Shown one piece after another: positions 19,770 through 31,140 of a stretch of DNA of 64,000 nt; the stretch's first letter is position 1, and every line of letters starts with the position of its first letter. The stretch spans positions 531,669,102-531,733,101 of the forward strand of contig NC_064616.1 in the NCBI RefSeq assembly GCF_023898315.1. Direction: 5' to 3'. A model generated the notes under the pieces. The model ran no database searches, had not been told where the DNA came from, and worked only from the letters and a program-made list of their open reading frames with translations. The position numbers and the translations under genes are program-made. The DNA is from Schistocerca nitens (taxonomy: Eukaryota > Arthropoda > Insecta > Orthoptera > Acrididae).

Positions 19770-22075
19770 TAGTTCTAACCAGGGATAAACACAACAATCA
19801 GTCGCATATAAATCTGCATTTTATTGCAAATCTAGCTAGACTTCAGTTACAGTACAGCCAGCATCAGTGCTGAAGAGAATAAGAAAGAAGCTTCTTCATA
19901 TATATCCAGTTCAAATGTCTGATCCCTGTGTTTCTTATTCCTTTCAGCACTCGTGATGGCTTTACTGTAGCTGAAACCAAGCTAGATCTACAATCAAATA
20001 CAGATTTGTACGTGTCTGATTGCTGTGTTCGTTCTCTGTTGTTACACTTTTACAGTCGCTGAGAGCAACAGTTCCTAATGGAATCCAACCTGATGTAACA
20101 TCGTTCGATATGTACTCCAATGCTGAAAGGACATCAGTTTGTTCACTACTTAGAGCACCAATACAGTGTAATTTATCATTTATATTTCGATATATCTTAA
20201 TCACGTCGAATCCCTCTTTACGAATTCCATGTCTAGGCGAGCGCTCAAACATTTGAGACACCGTGTCCGATTCTGCTTATCTTAGTGTACGTACGAATAA
20301 GATCAGTATTGTTATGAATTTTTCTTAGCCCCTAGCTGACACAGAGTCAATGAGGCGGTGAACATTGAAGACTATCATGAAGTCACCGCATTTCATTCTT
20401 TGGAAAATTTATGTCCATTAATAAATTAAAAGTGTAGAAGAAACCTTTTTAATATTTCGCTGTTTATACTTGTTTCTGGAAAACTGTAAATCCACAGAGC
20501 ACTGTTTGACCTGGTTTTCTGTCGCAGGAAGGGAGCACTTTGCACTGAAGATGTCAGTACATTTTAAAATTACTCCTTTTCTTCAAATGGATCGTTCTTG
20601 TTCCACACGTTAATACTAGGTAACGAGCTCAGTGTATATTTTTGGAACTGTAGTGCAGTAGTAAAATAGGAAATTAATGGAGCATACATTTTTCATACGA
20701 TCAATTCACACAAAGAACAGATGAGCTTTATAAAGCCCCTAAAAATGTGCTTACAGGAAACTGCTTCTCAGTATTTTTTTTAATCGCGAAGCTGTCGACA
20801 CAGTTACAAACAGCTTAAATTTTAGCACATTTTCTTTTTTTTTTATTTGTTTTACACTTGCTGTATTATCTGTTGAAATCTGTCCGAAAGATATGTAGAT
20901 ATTAGGCCTATCGACTTCTACTTCCCGACGTGGTTAACGCTTTTCTCCATCACTCTTCCACTTTATAACAAATGATATAAGCAGAAGTATCAAATATTTG
21001 GCACATGTCGACGGGTATGAAGCAACGTACGTGTGGCTTGAGGCTGTTGGAGCTCTGGTAGCGGTTGGATAACTTAATCCGGTTCACACTAGACGAGTAA
21101 TGTAGTTCATTGGCAAGTGATTTAGCATCTCTTCTAAACTAGAAAAGAACACGGTTCAATTGGTGCTCAAGTGTTGACTCCTGTGGTGTGTGCAGTCCAA
21201 GGTAATCACCTGAATGAGGGCGAATGAAACAATAAATGCTACAGCAGAGCTTATTCTGGATGACGTGGAAGTAAAGATTAACTATGAAAAATCAGAAAAT
21301 GGGCTGATTTAAAAACATGGATGGAGCGTTCTATGTGGCTCGTAGCGACCTCATATCTGAAGACCATGCTGTAAATGAGAGAAAGTTATTTCTGTATCAA
21401 ATTAGAAATTATATAGGCTGAAATACAATGTACTGACACTCACCTGAGAAAAGCTGCATCGAAAAAAACAAAACTGGTTGCAGTGTTATATACTACTGTT
21501 ACTAGATGCAGGATGCAGATTAAGAAGAGCATTACATAACTTTCTGTAGGGAAATCAAGCATTAAACAGGATACTAAATTGGTGGTTTTAACTTTCTATT
21601 GCATCTTCTCACGGAACCTTGATATTCCCGTTGCCTTTTCCAACTCACTGTTAGTGGCTACCGTGGCAACTTTTCTTCTTCTTTATATACAGTCATTTCA
21701 TCCTACGACAACTTTTGTTCCAAGAAAGCAAAAGAAATTTGACTATCCTGTTATCACTACAGCTAGACATGTTGCCGATGCATAGGAGACATAGATGATT
21801 GACAGGAGAGAGAGCAGCAGGACGAGGACGAACTACGAACAAGCCCTGCTAAATGGACTGTGTTCACACATGTCCAGTAGCGAGCCATTGTTAAGTTATT
21901 TGGGGATATCACTCGCACAGTCTTTTCCGACTTTACTGGAGACTAGAGACTAGAGACTAATAAACTCTGCTTAACAGTTTTGTTAGAAGTGAATTTGCGT
22001 TTGGCCTGCAGGTAGGTGATGGGTGTCCGCTGCAGTTCGCAAGCAGCATATGATTTAACTTAACTGCTCTGTGTT
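19770..22075. other. Unassigned intronic DNA upstream of the first ClC exon
   Basis: No recognised family. The minus frame 19962-20261 (MSQMFERSPRHGIRKEG) is open for 99 residues but I cannot place it. A small GACTAGA tandem repeat is at 21942-21960. The last 30 bases form a normal 3' splice region. Confidence 0.4.
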
Positions 22076-22079
22076 TCAG

Positions 22080-22208
22080 CTCGGATTTGGCTGTATGCAG
22101 ACCTGACGACTCATCCTGCTGCCCGCTTCTTCGCATGGATCAGCTTGCCTGTCGTCCTCATCCTCTTTTCAGCTGGCTTCGTACATATAGTAGCACCGCA
22201 ATCCATAG
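22080..22208 (+). CDS. ClC-a: ClC-type chloride channel, internal coding exon (first in window)
   Basis: Exon of a voltage-gated ClC chloride channel, an integral membrane homodimer that conducts Cl- at the plasma membrane. It is preceded by a pyrimidine-rich GTTTCAG acceptor and followed by GTAAGAG. It enters with two bases of a split codon, runs 42 codons and ends with one base (129 bp, phase 1 on both sides). It reads RIWLYADLTTHP, then a hydrophobic helix ending FVHIVAPQSI. That matches the ClC helix just before the first chloride-binding loop; the last base G joins the next exon's GT to give Gly of GSGIPE. The preceding exon is not in the window, so the upstream intron is longer than 22 kb. 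The symbol rests on my recollection of fly ClC-a; ClC-2 is the vertebrate equivalent. Confidence 0.93.
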
Positions 22209-22305
22209 GTAAGAGTGCAAAAATACTCTAATTATGCTGTTTCCAATAATACTATTCAAACACAAATGTATCATTTCAAGGTTGAGTGTGACTGAACTGT
22301 TCAAA

Positions 22306-22450
22306 TGTTTCAAATGGCTCTGAGTACTATGAGACTTAACTTCTTTGGTCATCAGTCCCCTATAACTTAGAACTACTTAAACCTAACTAACCTAAGGACA
22401 TCACACACATCCATGCCCGAGACAGGATTCGAACCTGTGACCGTATGTTT
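22306..22450 (-). mobile_element. tRNA-derived SINE, 5' truncated
   Basis: Reverse copy with body TTTCAAATGGCTCTGAGTAC and inverse B box GGATTCGAACCTGTG. The rest of the tRNA head is missing after GACCGTA. It lies about 100 bp downstream of the ClC exon donor. Confidence 0.8.
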
Positions 22451-22454
22451 AGAT

Positions 22455-23415
22455 TCTCTAGCCACCATAGTGGAAAACAACATGCCGCGACGCAAGTCTC
22501 ACCCAAGTTGAGCTTGTGCTTCTGGTTGTGCCAAAAATTCTGTTTGATACGAACTGGTCGTAGTGTTAAATTGAGTTTTTGGGCTGAGTGTAACTTACGT
22601 AGCTAGGACTTTGCCGCGAACTGCTCAACTTTCTTCCCAACACCTTTCATAGCTATGGCCAGGGTTCAGACGATGACGCCCTAGGCGCCTCTCAACCCCA
22701 CCTATCGTTTGTTTCCAACTGTAATGACACTCTTCATTACTTTACTTATCACCGGCTCTGTCTTACAATTCCTAGAGTCCAAATGTTCGAAGCTCCGTGC
22801 TACCACATCATATGCCCCGTTTTTAATGCCTCTTCAGCATCAACACCAACAACAATGTTGCTTCCAGTACTAAATTTAACACCACCGTCGCCACACATTT
22901 CACCGCCATCAGTGCTTTCAGTAAATGGAAATAAAATTTCACCACCAATTTTAATGTTACTGCTAGTATTGGGCATTTCAGATTCGCATTTTCACGCTTA
23001 GAAAAAATTCGAAAAAAATCTTTTAGGGTCCAATAGCTTTTTTGTTAAATAGTTCGTTTCCCTTTGTGAGCACTTCTTAGCTTAATGCCACTCATTGTGT
23101 CAGCCAGACTGCTTTTTAAATAGGAATAATAGCTAACACGCACAATTATGACAACTTTAACCAAAACTACTACACGAATTCATGTGAAGTACAATAGTAC
23201 AACATTTACGACCAGAGACATTAACGTTGCCCTTCAACATAATAAAGAACCAAAGTCTACGCTAGTGACAGTGCTGCTGGCTGGCCTTCCATATTTTCAA
23301 ATTACTTGCAGGTATTTTTTTTTGTGTGTGTGTGTGTGTGCGTACAAGTCTACAGCAAATACAAGCGCCGGTCGAATCTCTCGCTGTCCCCTTTCTTCCC
23401 GGGGCCCTAATCTGA
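22455..23415. other. Unassigned intronic DNA with a GT microsatellite
   Basis: A run of T followed by (GT)n is at 23313-23342. A stretch rich in CACCACCA/TTTAACA (22840-23000) is open in both strands, which suggests low complexity rather than coding. Confidence 0.5.
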
Positions 23416-23419
23416 GCAT

Positions 23420-24560
23420 ACGGGAGGTGGACAAAAATGTGGAAACACCATAAACACACCGTACCATGTCTGATACAATGTAGGAAAACTGGAATGAATA
23501 AATTCAGGTCCTGCATTGATTTTAAGGGAATATTGTACCATTCTTCATGCAAAATAATGTCAAGTTCAGATAACGATGATGGAACGATAGCGATTACGTA
23601 CCCTTTTCTCCAAAGTAGACTACAAAGGCTGTGTAACATTGAGTTCTGTTGACTGAGGTAGCCAAGGGAGATGCGAAAATTCGTCCTCGTCCTCACAAAA
23701 CCAATCCTGGATGATGTGAGCTGTGTGAACAGGAGCACTGTCGTTTTGGAGCACAGCATCACCACTGGAGAAATTGTACCATGGGATGGATTTGATCAGC
23801 CAAAATGGCCACATAATCCTTAGCAGTAATGCGACATTGCTGAGGAACCATGGAGCCCACGAAGTACCATGATATGACTGCCCGTATCATCACCAACCCC
23901 CGCTATTTCTACTCTTGGTACATAATGTCAGCCAGAAGCTGGAAACAGTGTGAAACAAGATTCATTCAACCACATAACATTCTTCCATTGCTCTGTAGTC
24001 CAGGTTTTATGGCATTGGCGCCATGTTTTCCTGATAGGAGCATTTGCATCAGTGATGAGTGGTTTTGCAATTCCAGCCCGCCCTGCAATTCCCTGCTTAT
24101 GGAGCACCCTTCTGGTTGTTTTGGTGGTGTCAGGGTTCACGTGTTGACATTCAGCTCCGCAGTGACTTTTTTTGTCACAATCCTCTTCAATGATGGTCTG
24201 TCATGATCATTCAACACATACTTTCATCCATGTTGTGACTTAGTGGATAATGTTTTTACACTTTCCCTGTATGCGGTATGAATCTTCGAAATGGTGCATC
24301 TTAGGACACCAAACACTTCATCTACCTCGGTTATGGAAGCATTCACCACACGAGCAGTAACCATTTGCCCACGTGTGAACTCACATAGCGCCAGCATAAT
24401 GCACTCACAACTACCCAGAACACTGTTCTGACCACAACTGACACTTGCAACATATTGAGGACACTGCACAGATGCCATTTGTAGTGTCTAGGAAACCTGC
24501 ATAAGCGGTTCACTAAACAAACAATCAAATCGTCATATTAATGAGCTTTGTTACAATAAG
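23420..24560 (-). pseudogene. Tc1-like transposase relic
   Basis: Reading the minus strand downward: an N-terminal HTH region 24224-24478 with ASITEVDEVFGVLRCTISKI; a second HTH part 23928-24140 with TTRRVLHKQGIAGRAGIAKP (Tc3/Tc1 type); and a catalytic part 23620-23814 with QNDSAPVHTAHIIQDWF followed by LPWLPQSTELNVTQPL, where SPDLNVIEPLW has changed so that the catalytic Glu is lost. Fragments lie in different frames. A likely left terminus GGAGGTGGACAAAAATGTGG is near 23425; the right terminus was not found. Confidence 0.75.
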
Positions 24561-24564
24561 GAAA

Positions 24565-25155
24565 TTACAACACTTAACTTTGGCAATTACACGAACATGT
24601 CTCAAGCAAAGGGCGACATACAAAAAAAAATCACTCTTCTTCAGTATAGACAGTCCCTAGTCTGTGCTACATAGAGAGTACCAGCGAAGCGGCTAGCACT
24701 GTCACTGTTATCGAAGTCGCTAATCTTGAAGCTGCTATTGAACTGGGGCATCACCAGTCAGTCGTGGCGCTTATGTCCTCTTCACATAGGGGCCGCTGCT
24801 GCTGTGTTATCATTCTAGAGGGAGATCCGGTCAGCATGCGATTGGCTCGTCTCTTCTCGCAGCCATCCCTTCTCTGTCATTCGCGACTGGCGTGCAGAGA
24901 CTTGACTTTATGCCATAACACCATTCATGGTTAACTACAATAGCGCAAACTGCAGACTTGGCTTGCACCTGCATTTATATTCAAGAAATCAGTTCTCAGG
25001 GTTTCCATATTTTTTCTGATTCCAGTTCCGTGGCCTATACATAAAGTTGACCACACCTGTAGTACTACATTTTCATTTTCTTTCCTGTTGTTTTATGCAC
25101 CACAAAGGTTCCCTAATGAGCCATACATTGGAAAGGCCTACCATTATTTGGAGAA
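24565..25155. other. Unassigned intronic DNA
   Basis: No coding or repeat structure recognised. Confidence 0.4.
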
Positions 25156-25159
25156 GATA

Positions 25160-26581
25160 CACTCCTGGAAATTGAAATAAGAACACCGTGAATTCATTGT
25201 CCCAGGAAGGGGAAACTTTATTGACACATTCCTGGGGTCAGATACATCACATGATCACACTGACAGAACCACAGGCACATAGACACAGGCAACAGAGCAT
25301 GCACAATGTCGGCACTGGTACAGTGTATATCCACCTTTCGCAGCAATGCAGGCTGCTATTCTCCCATGGAGACGATCGTAGAGATGCTGGATGTAGTCCT
25401 GTGGAACGGCTTGCCATGCCATTTCCACCTGGCACCTCAGTTGGACCAGCATTCGTGCTGGACGCGCAGACCGCGTGAGACGACGCTTCATCCAATCCCA
25501 AACATGCTCAATGGGGGACAGGTCCGGAGATCTTGCTGGCCAGGGTAGTTGACTTACACCTTCTAGAGCACGTTGGGTGGCACGGGATACATGCGGACGT
25601 GCATTGTCCTGTTGGAACAGCAAGTTCCCTTGCCGGTCTAGGAATGGTAGAACGATGGGTTTGATGACGGTTTGGATGTACCGTGCACTATTCAGTGTCC
25701 CCTCGACGATCACCAGTGGTGTACGGCCAGTGTAGGAGATCGCTCCCCACACCATGATGCCGGGTGTTGGCCCTGTGTGCCTCGGTCGTATGCAGTCCTG
25801 ATTGTGGCGCTCACCTGCACGGCACCAAACACGCATACGACCATCATTGGCACCAAGGCAGAAGCGACTCTCATCGCTGTAGACGACACGTCTCCATTCG
25901 TCCCTCCATTCACGGCTGTCGCGACACCACTGGAGGTGGGCTGCACGATGTTGGGGCGTGAGCGGAAGACGGCCTAACGGTGTGCGGGACCGTAGCCCAG
26001 CTTCATGGAGACGGTTGCGAATGGTCCTCGCCGATACCCCAGGAGCAACAATGTCCCTAATTTACTGGGAAGTGGCGGTGCGGTCCCCTACAGCACTGCG
26101 TAGGATCCTACGGTCTTGGCGTGCATCCGTGCGTCGCTGCGGTCCGGTCCCAGGTCGACGGGCACGTGCACCTTCCGCCGACCACTGGCGACAACATCGA
26201 TGTACTGTGGAGACCTCACGCCCCACATGTTGAGCAATTCGGCGGTACGTCCACCCGGCCTCCCGCATGCCCACTATACGCCCTCGCTCAAAGTCCGTCA
26301 ACTGCACATACGGTTGACGTCCACGCTGTCGCGGCATGCTACCAGTGTTAAAGACTGCGATGGAGCTCCGTATGCCACGGCAAACTGGCTGACACTGACG
26401 GCGGCGGTGCACAAATGCTGCGCAGCTAGCGCCATTCGACGGCCAACACCGCGGTTCCTGGTGTGTCCGCTGTGCCGTGCGTGTGATCATTGCTTGTACA
26501 GCCCTCTCGCAGTGTCCAGAGCAAGTATGGTGGGTCTGACACACCGGTGTCAATGTGTTCTTTTTTCCATTTCCAGGAGTG
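25160..26581 (-). mobile_element. Complete-ended Tc1-like element
   Basis: TA at 25158-25159 and 26582-26583. The inverted termini begin CACTCCTGGAAATTGAAATA on the left and CACTCCTGGAAATGGAAAAA on the right (inverse), similar for about 28 bp. The length of 1,422 bp is normal for the family. It contains one nearly intact transposase. It sits in sequence whose right flank is a decayed LINE. Confidence 0.93.
25255..26337 (-). pseudogene. Tc1-like transposase, single premature stop
   Basis: The start is ATG at 26337 (MPRQRGRQPYVQLTDFERG), followed by a helix-turn-helix (GWTYRRIAQHVGREVSTVHR) and a basic linker RRPGTGPQRR. The frame stops at TAA 26062-26064 but continues open in the same frame to 25255, giving 360 codons with this one nonsense codon. 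The catalytic core is complete: VYSDESRF (Asp), FQQDNARPHV (Asp) and SPDLSPIEHVWDW (Glu). I count 32 residues between the second Asp and the Glu, two fewer than canonical DD34E. Of the Tc1-like copies here it is the best preserved. It would need readthrough or is a recently dead copy. Confidence 0.92.
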
Positions 26582-26599
26582 TATATGCCAAAGAAATGA

Positions 26600-27130
26600 T
26601 TCAGCCATTATATAATTCTGGTGACCAATCCTATCTTCCACACAGTAACGTATGGATTGTATGTGAATATTTATTATTACTCAAGTGTGAGGGACCTGTT
26701 TCAAGCAGGACTAACGTGGATTATTGTACATATACACAGAAGGACAGCTCAAATGGTCACAAGCTTGTATGACCCACGTGAGAGTGCCACAGAGATGTTG
26801 AAAGAACTGAACTGCCTGACTCTTGAAGGCAGACATAAACTATCCCAAAAAAGCCTACTTATGAAGTTTCAAGAACCAACATTAAATGATGACACTAGGA
26901 ATATACTACAACCCCCTATGTATTGCACTCATAGCGACTGTGAGGACAAGATTAAGCTAATGAAACATACACAAAGGCATTTAAACAGTTATTCTTCCCA
27001 TGCTTCATATGCGAATGGAATAGGGAGGAGGCCTAATAACTGGTACAATGTGACATATCTTTTGCCATGAGGGTAGTGATTTTCAGTGTATAGATGTAGA
27101 TGCAGAGATAGACATGGATGTAAATACTCA
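26600..27130 (+). pseudogene. LINE 3' relic (RT C-terminus and GATGTA tail)
   Basis: VRDLFQAGLT near 26690, RRTAQMVTSLYDPRESATEM and LTLEGRHKLSQKSLLMKFQE parallel the C-terminal block of the LINE at 52.9-54.7 kb (RRVAHFVTG, LTRFREG). The end TATAGATGTAGATGCAGAGA near 27096 parallels that LINE's TAGATGTAGATG tail. The copy is diverged and lacks a clean frame. Confidence 0.65.
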
Positions 27131-27229
27131 TGCTACTTTTGAGGAAGTATATCAATCAATGCACAGAAATGTTTTTCTCAGTTGGTAGCACCCGTCTGAG
27201 TATTCTGAGTCGGTTTTGTTGATCAGTAA

Positions 27230-27800
27230 AAGTATATAACCTCTAAGATTAAAATATGTGGTAATAACACAAATGTATAAAACTGGAGAAAAGCAGGGGA
27301 ACTCCAATCATAGATCAAACTTGTTGTCAAAATTTTTTGAGAAGGTAGTTCACAACAATACCGAGCTACATTTCTGATAATAGTCTTTCAATAACAGCTC
27401 AGTTTGTCTTCTATAAAGAATTTTTTACTGAGAAAGAAATATACATGCCCTCACAAACTTATTTCTGGTAGAGCTAAGCAAGAAAAAATTACCCTGTAGG
27501 CATTTTCTGTGATCTTGAGTAGGTAATTATATTCTGCTATGGAATCTGAAATGGTGTGGCATTAAAGGCATTCACCTTGCATTGACTGAGTCATGTCTCA
27601 ACAACAAAAATTACCATCACAAATGATAAGACAGGAATAAGCCTAACTTTGAAGTGGTGAAATATTAAATATGTTGTCCTACAAGGCTTGGTATTTGGCC
27701 CTTTCTCATTGTTGATTTATGTACCTAAATGGTTTACCTGGGACATGGGATGATTCTCCAAATGTGGTAGCTGATGATAGAAGCATAATGTTGACCTGGT
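27230..27800 (+). pseudogene. LINE reverse transcriptase relic
   Basis: VLQGLVFGPFSLLIYVPKWF near 27673-27735 corresponds to GVPQGS.LGPLLFLIYINDL. Earlier, ILxPVGIFCDLE near 27495-27525 corresponds to the A motif ..GAIFLDFQKA. Many stops. Truncated at both ends. Confidence 0.55.
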
Positions 27801-28186
27801 CTTGGTTTATCTGTGGTTGTTTCTTCACATTTCCACTTTTCAATCACATTACGAACAGGTCACTTTGGCACTTTTAGAAGGGTTGGAATGTCTCTGATGG
27901 ATTTGTTACTCAGGTGACATTCAATGACTAGTCCATGTTCAAAGTCACTGAGCACTTCTAACAGACCCATTATGCTGTTACTGCTTCTGTACTGATAACA
28001 CAATACTCCCCAAATCTTTTCATATTGGCGGGTACGCCTCTCATGATATCTAGAAGTCAGTTCCACATTACATGAGGTGTCGGGGTACTTTTTATGAGAT
28101 ACTATATGTTTATAGGACTTTTCTCTATTTTTTGTCACCAGTATTATCTCCTGTAACAATAAGGAACATTGTTTCAAACACCCTGT
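27790..28186 (-). pseudogene. Tc1-like N-terminal (HTH) relic with CAGGGTG-type end
   Basis: The minus frame 27860-28177 ends VLSDFEHGLVIECHLSNKSI and RDIPTLLKVPK, a Tc1-type helix-turn-helix. At 28176-28187 the sequence CAAACACCCTGTAT is an inverted CAGGGTGTTTG terminus beside TA. The rest of the element is missing. Confidence 0.55.
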
Positions 28187-28298
28187 ATTTGTAACTTACA
28201 TAGATCCATCACAATTCTGCTGTATTTTTGAACATTATCTGACTGTTGATGATGAGTTCATCTCTAAACAAAATCATATGATGGTAAAGATATTGTTT

Positions 28299-28792
28299 AT
28301 CTAAAAACAAAGATGATGTGACTTACCAAACAAAACCGCTGGCACGTCGATAGACACACAAACAAACACAAACATACACACAAAATTCAAGCTTTCGCAA
28401 CAAACTGTTGCCTCATCAGGAAAGAGGGAAGGAGAGGGAAAGACGAAAGGATGTGGGTTTTAAGGGAGAGGGTAAGGAGTCATTCCAATCCCGGGAGCGG
28501 AAAGACTTACCTTAGGGGGAAAAAAGGACGGGTATACACTCGCACACACACACATATCCATCCACACATATACAGACACAAGCAGACATATGTCTGCTTG
28601 TGTCTGTATATGTCTTTCCCTCTCCTTCCCTCTTTCCTGATGAGGCAACAGTTTGTTGCGAAAGCTTGAATTTTGTGTGTATGTTTGTGTTTGTTTGTGT
28701 GTCTATCGACGTGCCAGCGCTTTCGTTTGGTAAGTCACATCATCTTTGTTTTTAGATATATTTTTCCCACGTGGAATGTTTCCCTCTATTAA
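28299..28792. mobile_element. Hairpin retroposon flanked by a 14-bp duplication
   Basis: Direct repeats TAAAGATATTGTTT lie at 28285-28298 and 28793-28806. Inside, CTAAAAACAAAGATGATGTG (28301) and its inverse near 28737-28756 start inverted arms of roughly 140-150 bp, passing through CTTTCGCAACAAACTGTTGCC and ending near GGAGAGGGAAAGAC. The loop (about 28445-28605) carries CA/GT-rich sequence with its own palindrome GCAGACATATGTCTGC. A non-inverted tail TTTCCCACGTGGAATGTTTC follows the right arm. No coding. Long target duplication and an asymmetric tail favour retroposition over a DNA MITE. Confidence 0.78.
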
Positions 28793-28806
28793 TAAAGATA
28801 TTGTTT

Positions 28807-29025
28807 GTTAGATAATGAAGATATATTTGATGACTTCACTAAATATACTGTGTGAATATATCTAATATTTGCCAACTTGACATACAGTATCTGAATTGAT
28901 GTACCGGACTCAAATTATTCTGTTTAGGAATGATGCAGAGGTACACAAATTCACTGCAAATGATAACAATGATACTGACTGCTATATGAGAGCCACACTG
29001 AGAGTTTCACTCTTCTAGTTTTCTT
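28807..29025. other. Unassigned intronic DNA
   Basis: Short AT-rich spacer. Nothing recognised. Confidence 0.4.
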
Positions 29026-29029
29026 CAAT

Positions 29030-30260
29030 TCCAAATTTCACATAACCTTTCCTGTGGTCCAAATGGAGTGTAAAGAACTGCTTGGAACAGGTCCTTCATA
29101 CTTGAGTAATATTCTAGGATGGCTTGCATGAGTGATTTGTAAGCAATCTTCTCTGTAGTGTGATTTCCTTTCCTTTCCTTAGTATTCTGCCAATAAACCA
29201 CAGTCTGCTACCTGCTTCAGCTATGACTGAGCCTATGTAGTCATTCCGTTTCATATCCCTGCAATGTCTTACACATTGGTATTTATGTGAGTTGACTGAT
29301 TCCAGCTGTGACTCATTGATATTATAGTCATAGTACATTATATTTTTTCATTTAGTGAAGTACACAGTTTTAAATTTCTGAACATTTAAAGCAAGTTGCC
29401 CATCTTTGCACCACTTTGAAATCTTATCAAGATCTGCCTAAGTATTTGTGCAGCTTCACTCACCTAGTACTTCATTGTAGATAACTGCATCATCTGCAAA
29501 AGATCTGAAGCTACTATTAATATTGTCCACAAGGCCAATAACATACAACATGAACAGCAAGGACGCCAACACACTTCCTGGGGCACACCTGAAGTTCTAC
29601 ATCTGTCTGTGACTGTCTTTCTAAGATAATTTGCTACAACTGCCTTACCAAAAAGTCCTCAGTTCAATCACAAATTTTGCTTGATACCCTATATGATCAT
29701 ACTTTTTATAATAAGTGTAGATGTGGTAGTGAGTCAAATGTGTTTTTGGAAATAGAGAAATACAGCATCTACATGACTGCCTGGATCCAACGCTTTCAGT
29801 ATATCACATGAAAAAAGTGTGAATTGGATTTCACATTATCGATGTTATCAGAATCCATGTTGGTTGACATGGAGAATGTTATTCCGTTCAAGATACCTCC
29901 TTATGTTTGAGCTCAGAATACCTTATAAGATTATGCAACAAATCAGTGTCAAGGATACTAAACAGTAGTTTTGTGGATCACTTCTGCTACTCTTCTTTTA
30001 TGCCTTTGCATACACGCCTTCTTCCACCTTCTGGGCAAAAAAGGTTTGAGGACTCTAGAATAGATTATAGTTCAAATAGGGGCTACCTCAGCCACAAATT
30101 CAGTATAGAATCTGCTAAGGGTTCAATCGGGCTCTGGAGCTTCGTTCAGCTTTAATGATTTCAGCTGTTTCTCAATGCCACTGACATTAAGACCTATTTC
30201 ACTCGTTGCTCCACTGGCATGAGGAATACATTGGGGCAATTCTCAAGAGTTTTTCTTCAT
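29030..30260 (-). pseudogene. LINE reverse transcriptase relic, same family as 52.9-54.7 kb
   Basis: Successive minus-strand blocks match that LINE in order: VSGIEKQLKSLKLNEAPEPD (about 30150-30200), NILHVNQHGF, DPGSHVDAVFLYFQKH (motif A), GSVLASLLFMLYVIGLVDNI, FADDAVIYNEVLG (intact catalytic ADD, about 29475-29515), LNVQKFKTVYF and AGSRLWFIGRILRK. Stops and frameshifts separate the blocks, so the copy is inactive. Confidence 0.8.
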
Positions 30261-30409
30261 GAATGAACATTTGAAAAAGGAGTAAAACATTTCTACATTT
30301 GCTTGGCTATGTTCAGTTTCAGCTCCTGTATAATCTAAGGGTTTTCAGTATGGATTTAACTGGCTCGATGCTTCCTCAGAATTCGTTGAGTAAGATCTGC
30401 CTGCTTTGC

Positions 30410-31140
30410 GTGTGTCATAACTTTGAAATCAGCAACCACAGAAGATAAAGACAGTTCAAATTACTTTTAATGTGAAGTTTGTTTCTGGATTTATTTTTAA
30501 TATATGAGTAAGAAGGAAAAGCCTTTTCACACATATATGTGGACGAGACAGGTAATAAACTTGTTACCGCTTTATTTGCTACCACTGGAAACTCCATATT
30601 TAAGCTTAACCAGAAACTTATCCATGACAAAGATTTATTTTCTGAAACTTAGTAACTGGAAGTTTTGAGTAACTGCTTGTTTCAATTTACACTTCATGTG
30701 GTTCAAATGGCTCTGAGCACTATACGACTTAACTTCTGAGGTCATCAGTCGCCTAGAACTTAGAACTAATTAAACCTAACTAACCTAAGGACATCACACA
30801 CATCCATGCCCGAGGCAGGATTCGAACCTGCGACTGTAGCGGTCGCTTGGCTCCAGACTGTAGCGCCTAGAACCGCACGGCCATTTCGGCCGGCACACTT
30901 CATGTGGATTCCAAAATTATTGTCTTTTTCAAGCAATTGCAAATCCATAGAGGAGGTAAACAGCATTTAAAACTTTTCCAAATCCCTTCAAATGTTTCTT
31001 AATTTTAGCCTTGATATTTTCATCTGAAGTAAGATGAACTTCTACTAGGAAATAGTGAATGGTATTGAAGCACTCAATCTGATTTAAACTTAGATAGGTT
31101 TCCCAACTCCAAGGATTTTAATGAGTGATTCGATATGGTC
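30410..31140 (-). pseudogene. hAT-type transposase C-terminal relic (FAM200/ZBED-like)
   Basis: The minus frame 30415-30630 reads FWLSLNMEFPVVANKAVTSL, then SSTYMCEKAFPSYSYIKNKS and RNKLHIKSNL. This is the hAT C-terminal dimerisation block (..LP..STYLCE..FS....IK.K.RN.L....L). Upstream pieces near 30905-31110 (KHLKGFGKVLNAVY, IECFNTIHYFL) are weaker. A SINE at 30702-30894 separates the two parts. Confidence 0.7.
30702..30894 (-). mobile_element. tRNA-derived SINE (long-variable-arm head)
   Basis: Flanked by 13-bp repeats ACACTTCATGTGG (30689-30701 and 30895-30907). It carries the complete body and head with inverse B box GGATTCGAACCTGC. It interrupts the hAT relic, so it is younger. Confidence 0.92.

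Noticed and set aside
22783-23001. Small gene open on both strands
   Set aside because: Both strands are open because of CACCACCA/TTTAACA low complexity; no start context or family resemblance.
26116-26772. 218-residue plus-strand frame
   Set aside because: Antisense shadow of the GC-rich Tc1 transposase; no family signature and crosses the element end.
28511-28610. CRISPR-like or satellite repeats in the CA/GT-rich stretch
   Set aside because: These are simple repeats forming the loop of a hairpin element; there are no regularly spaced identical repeats with unique spacers.
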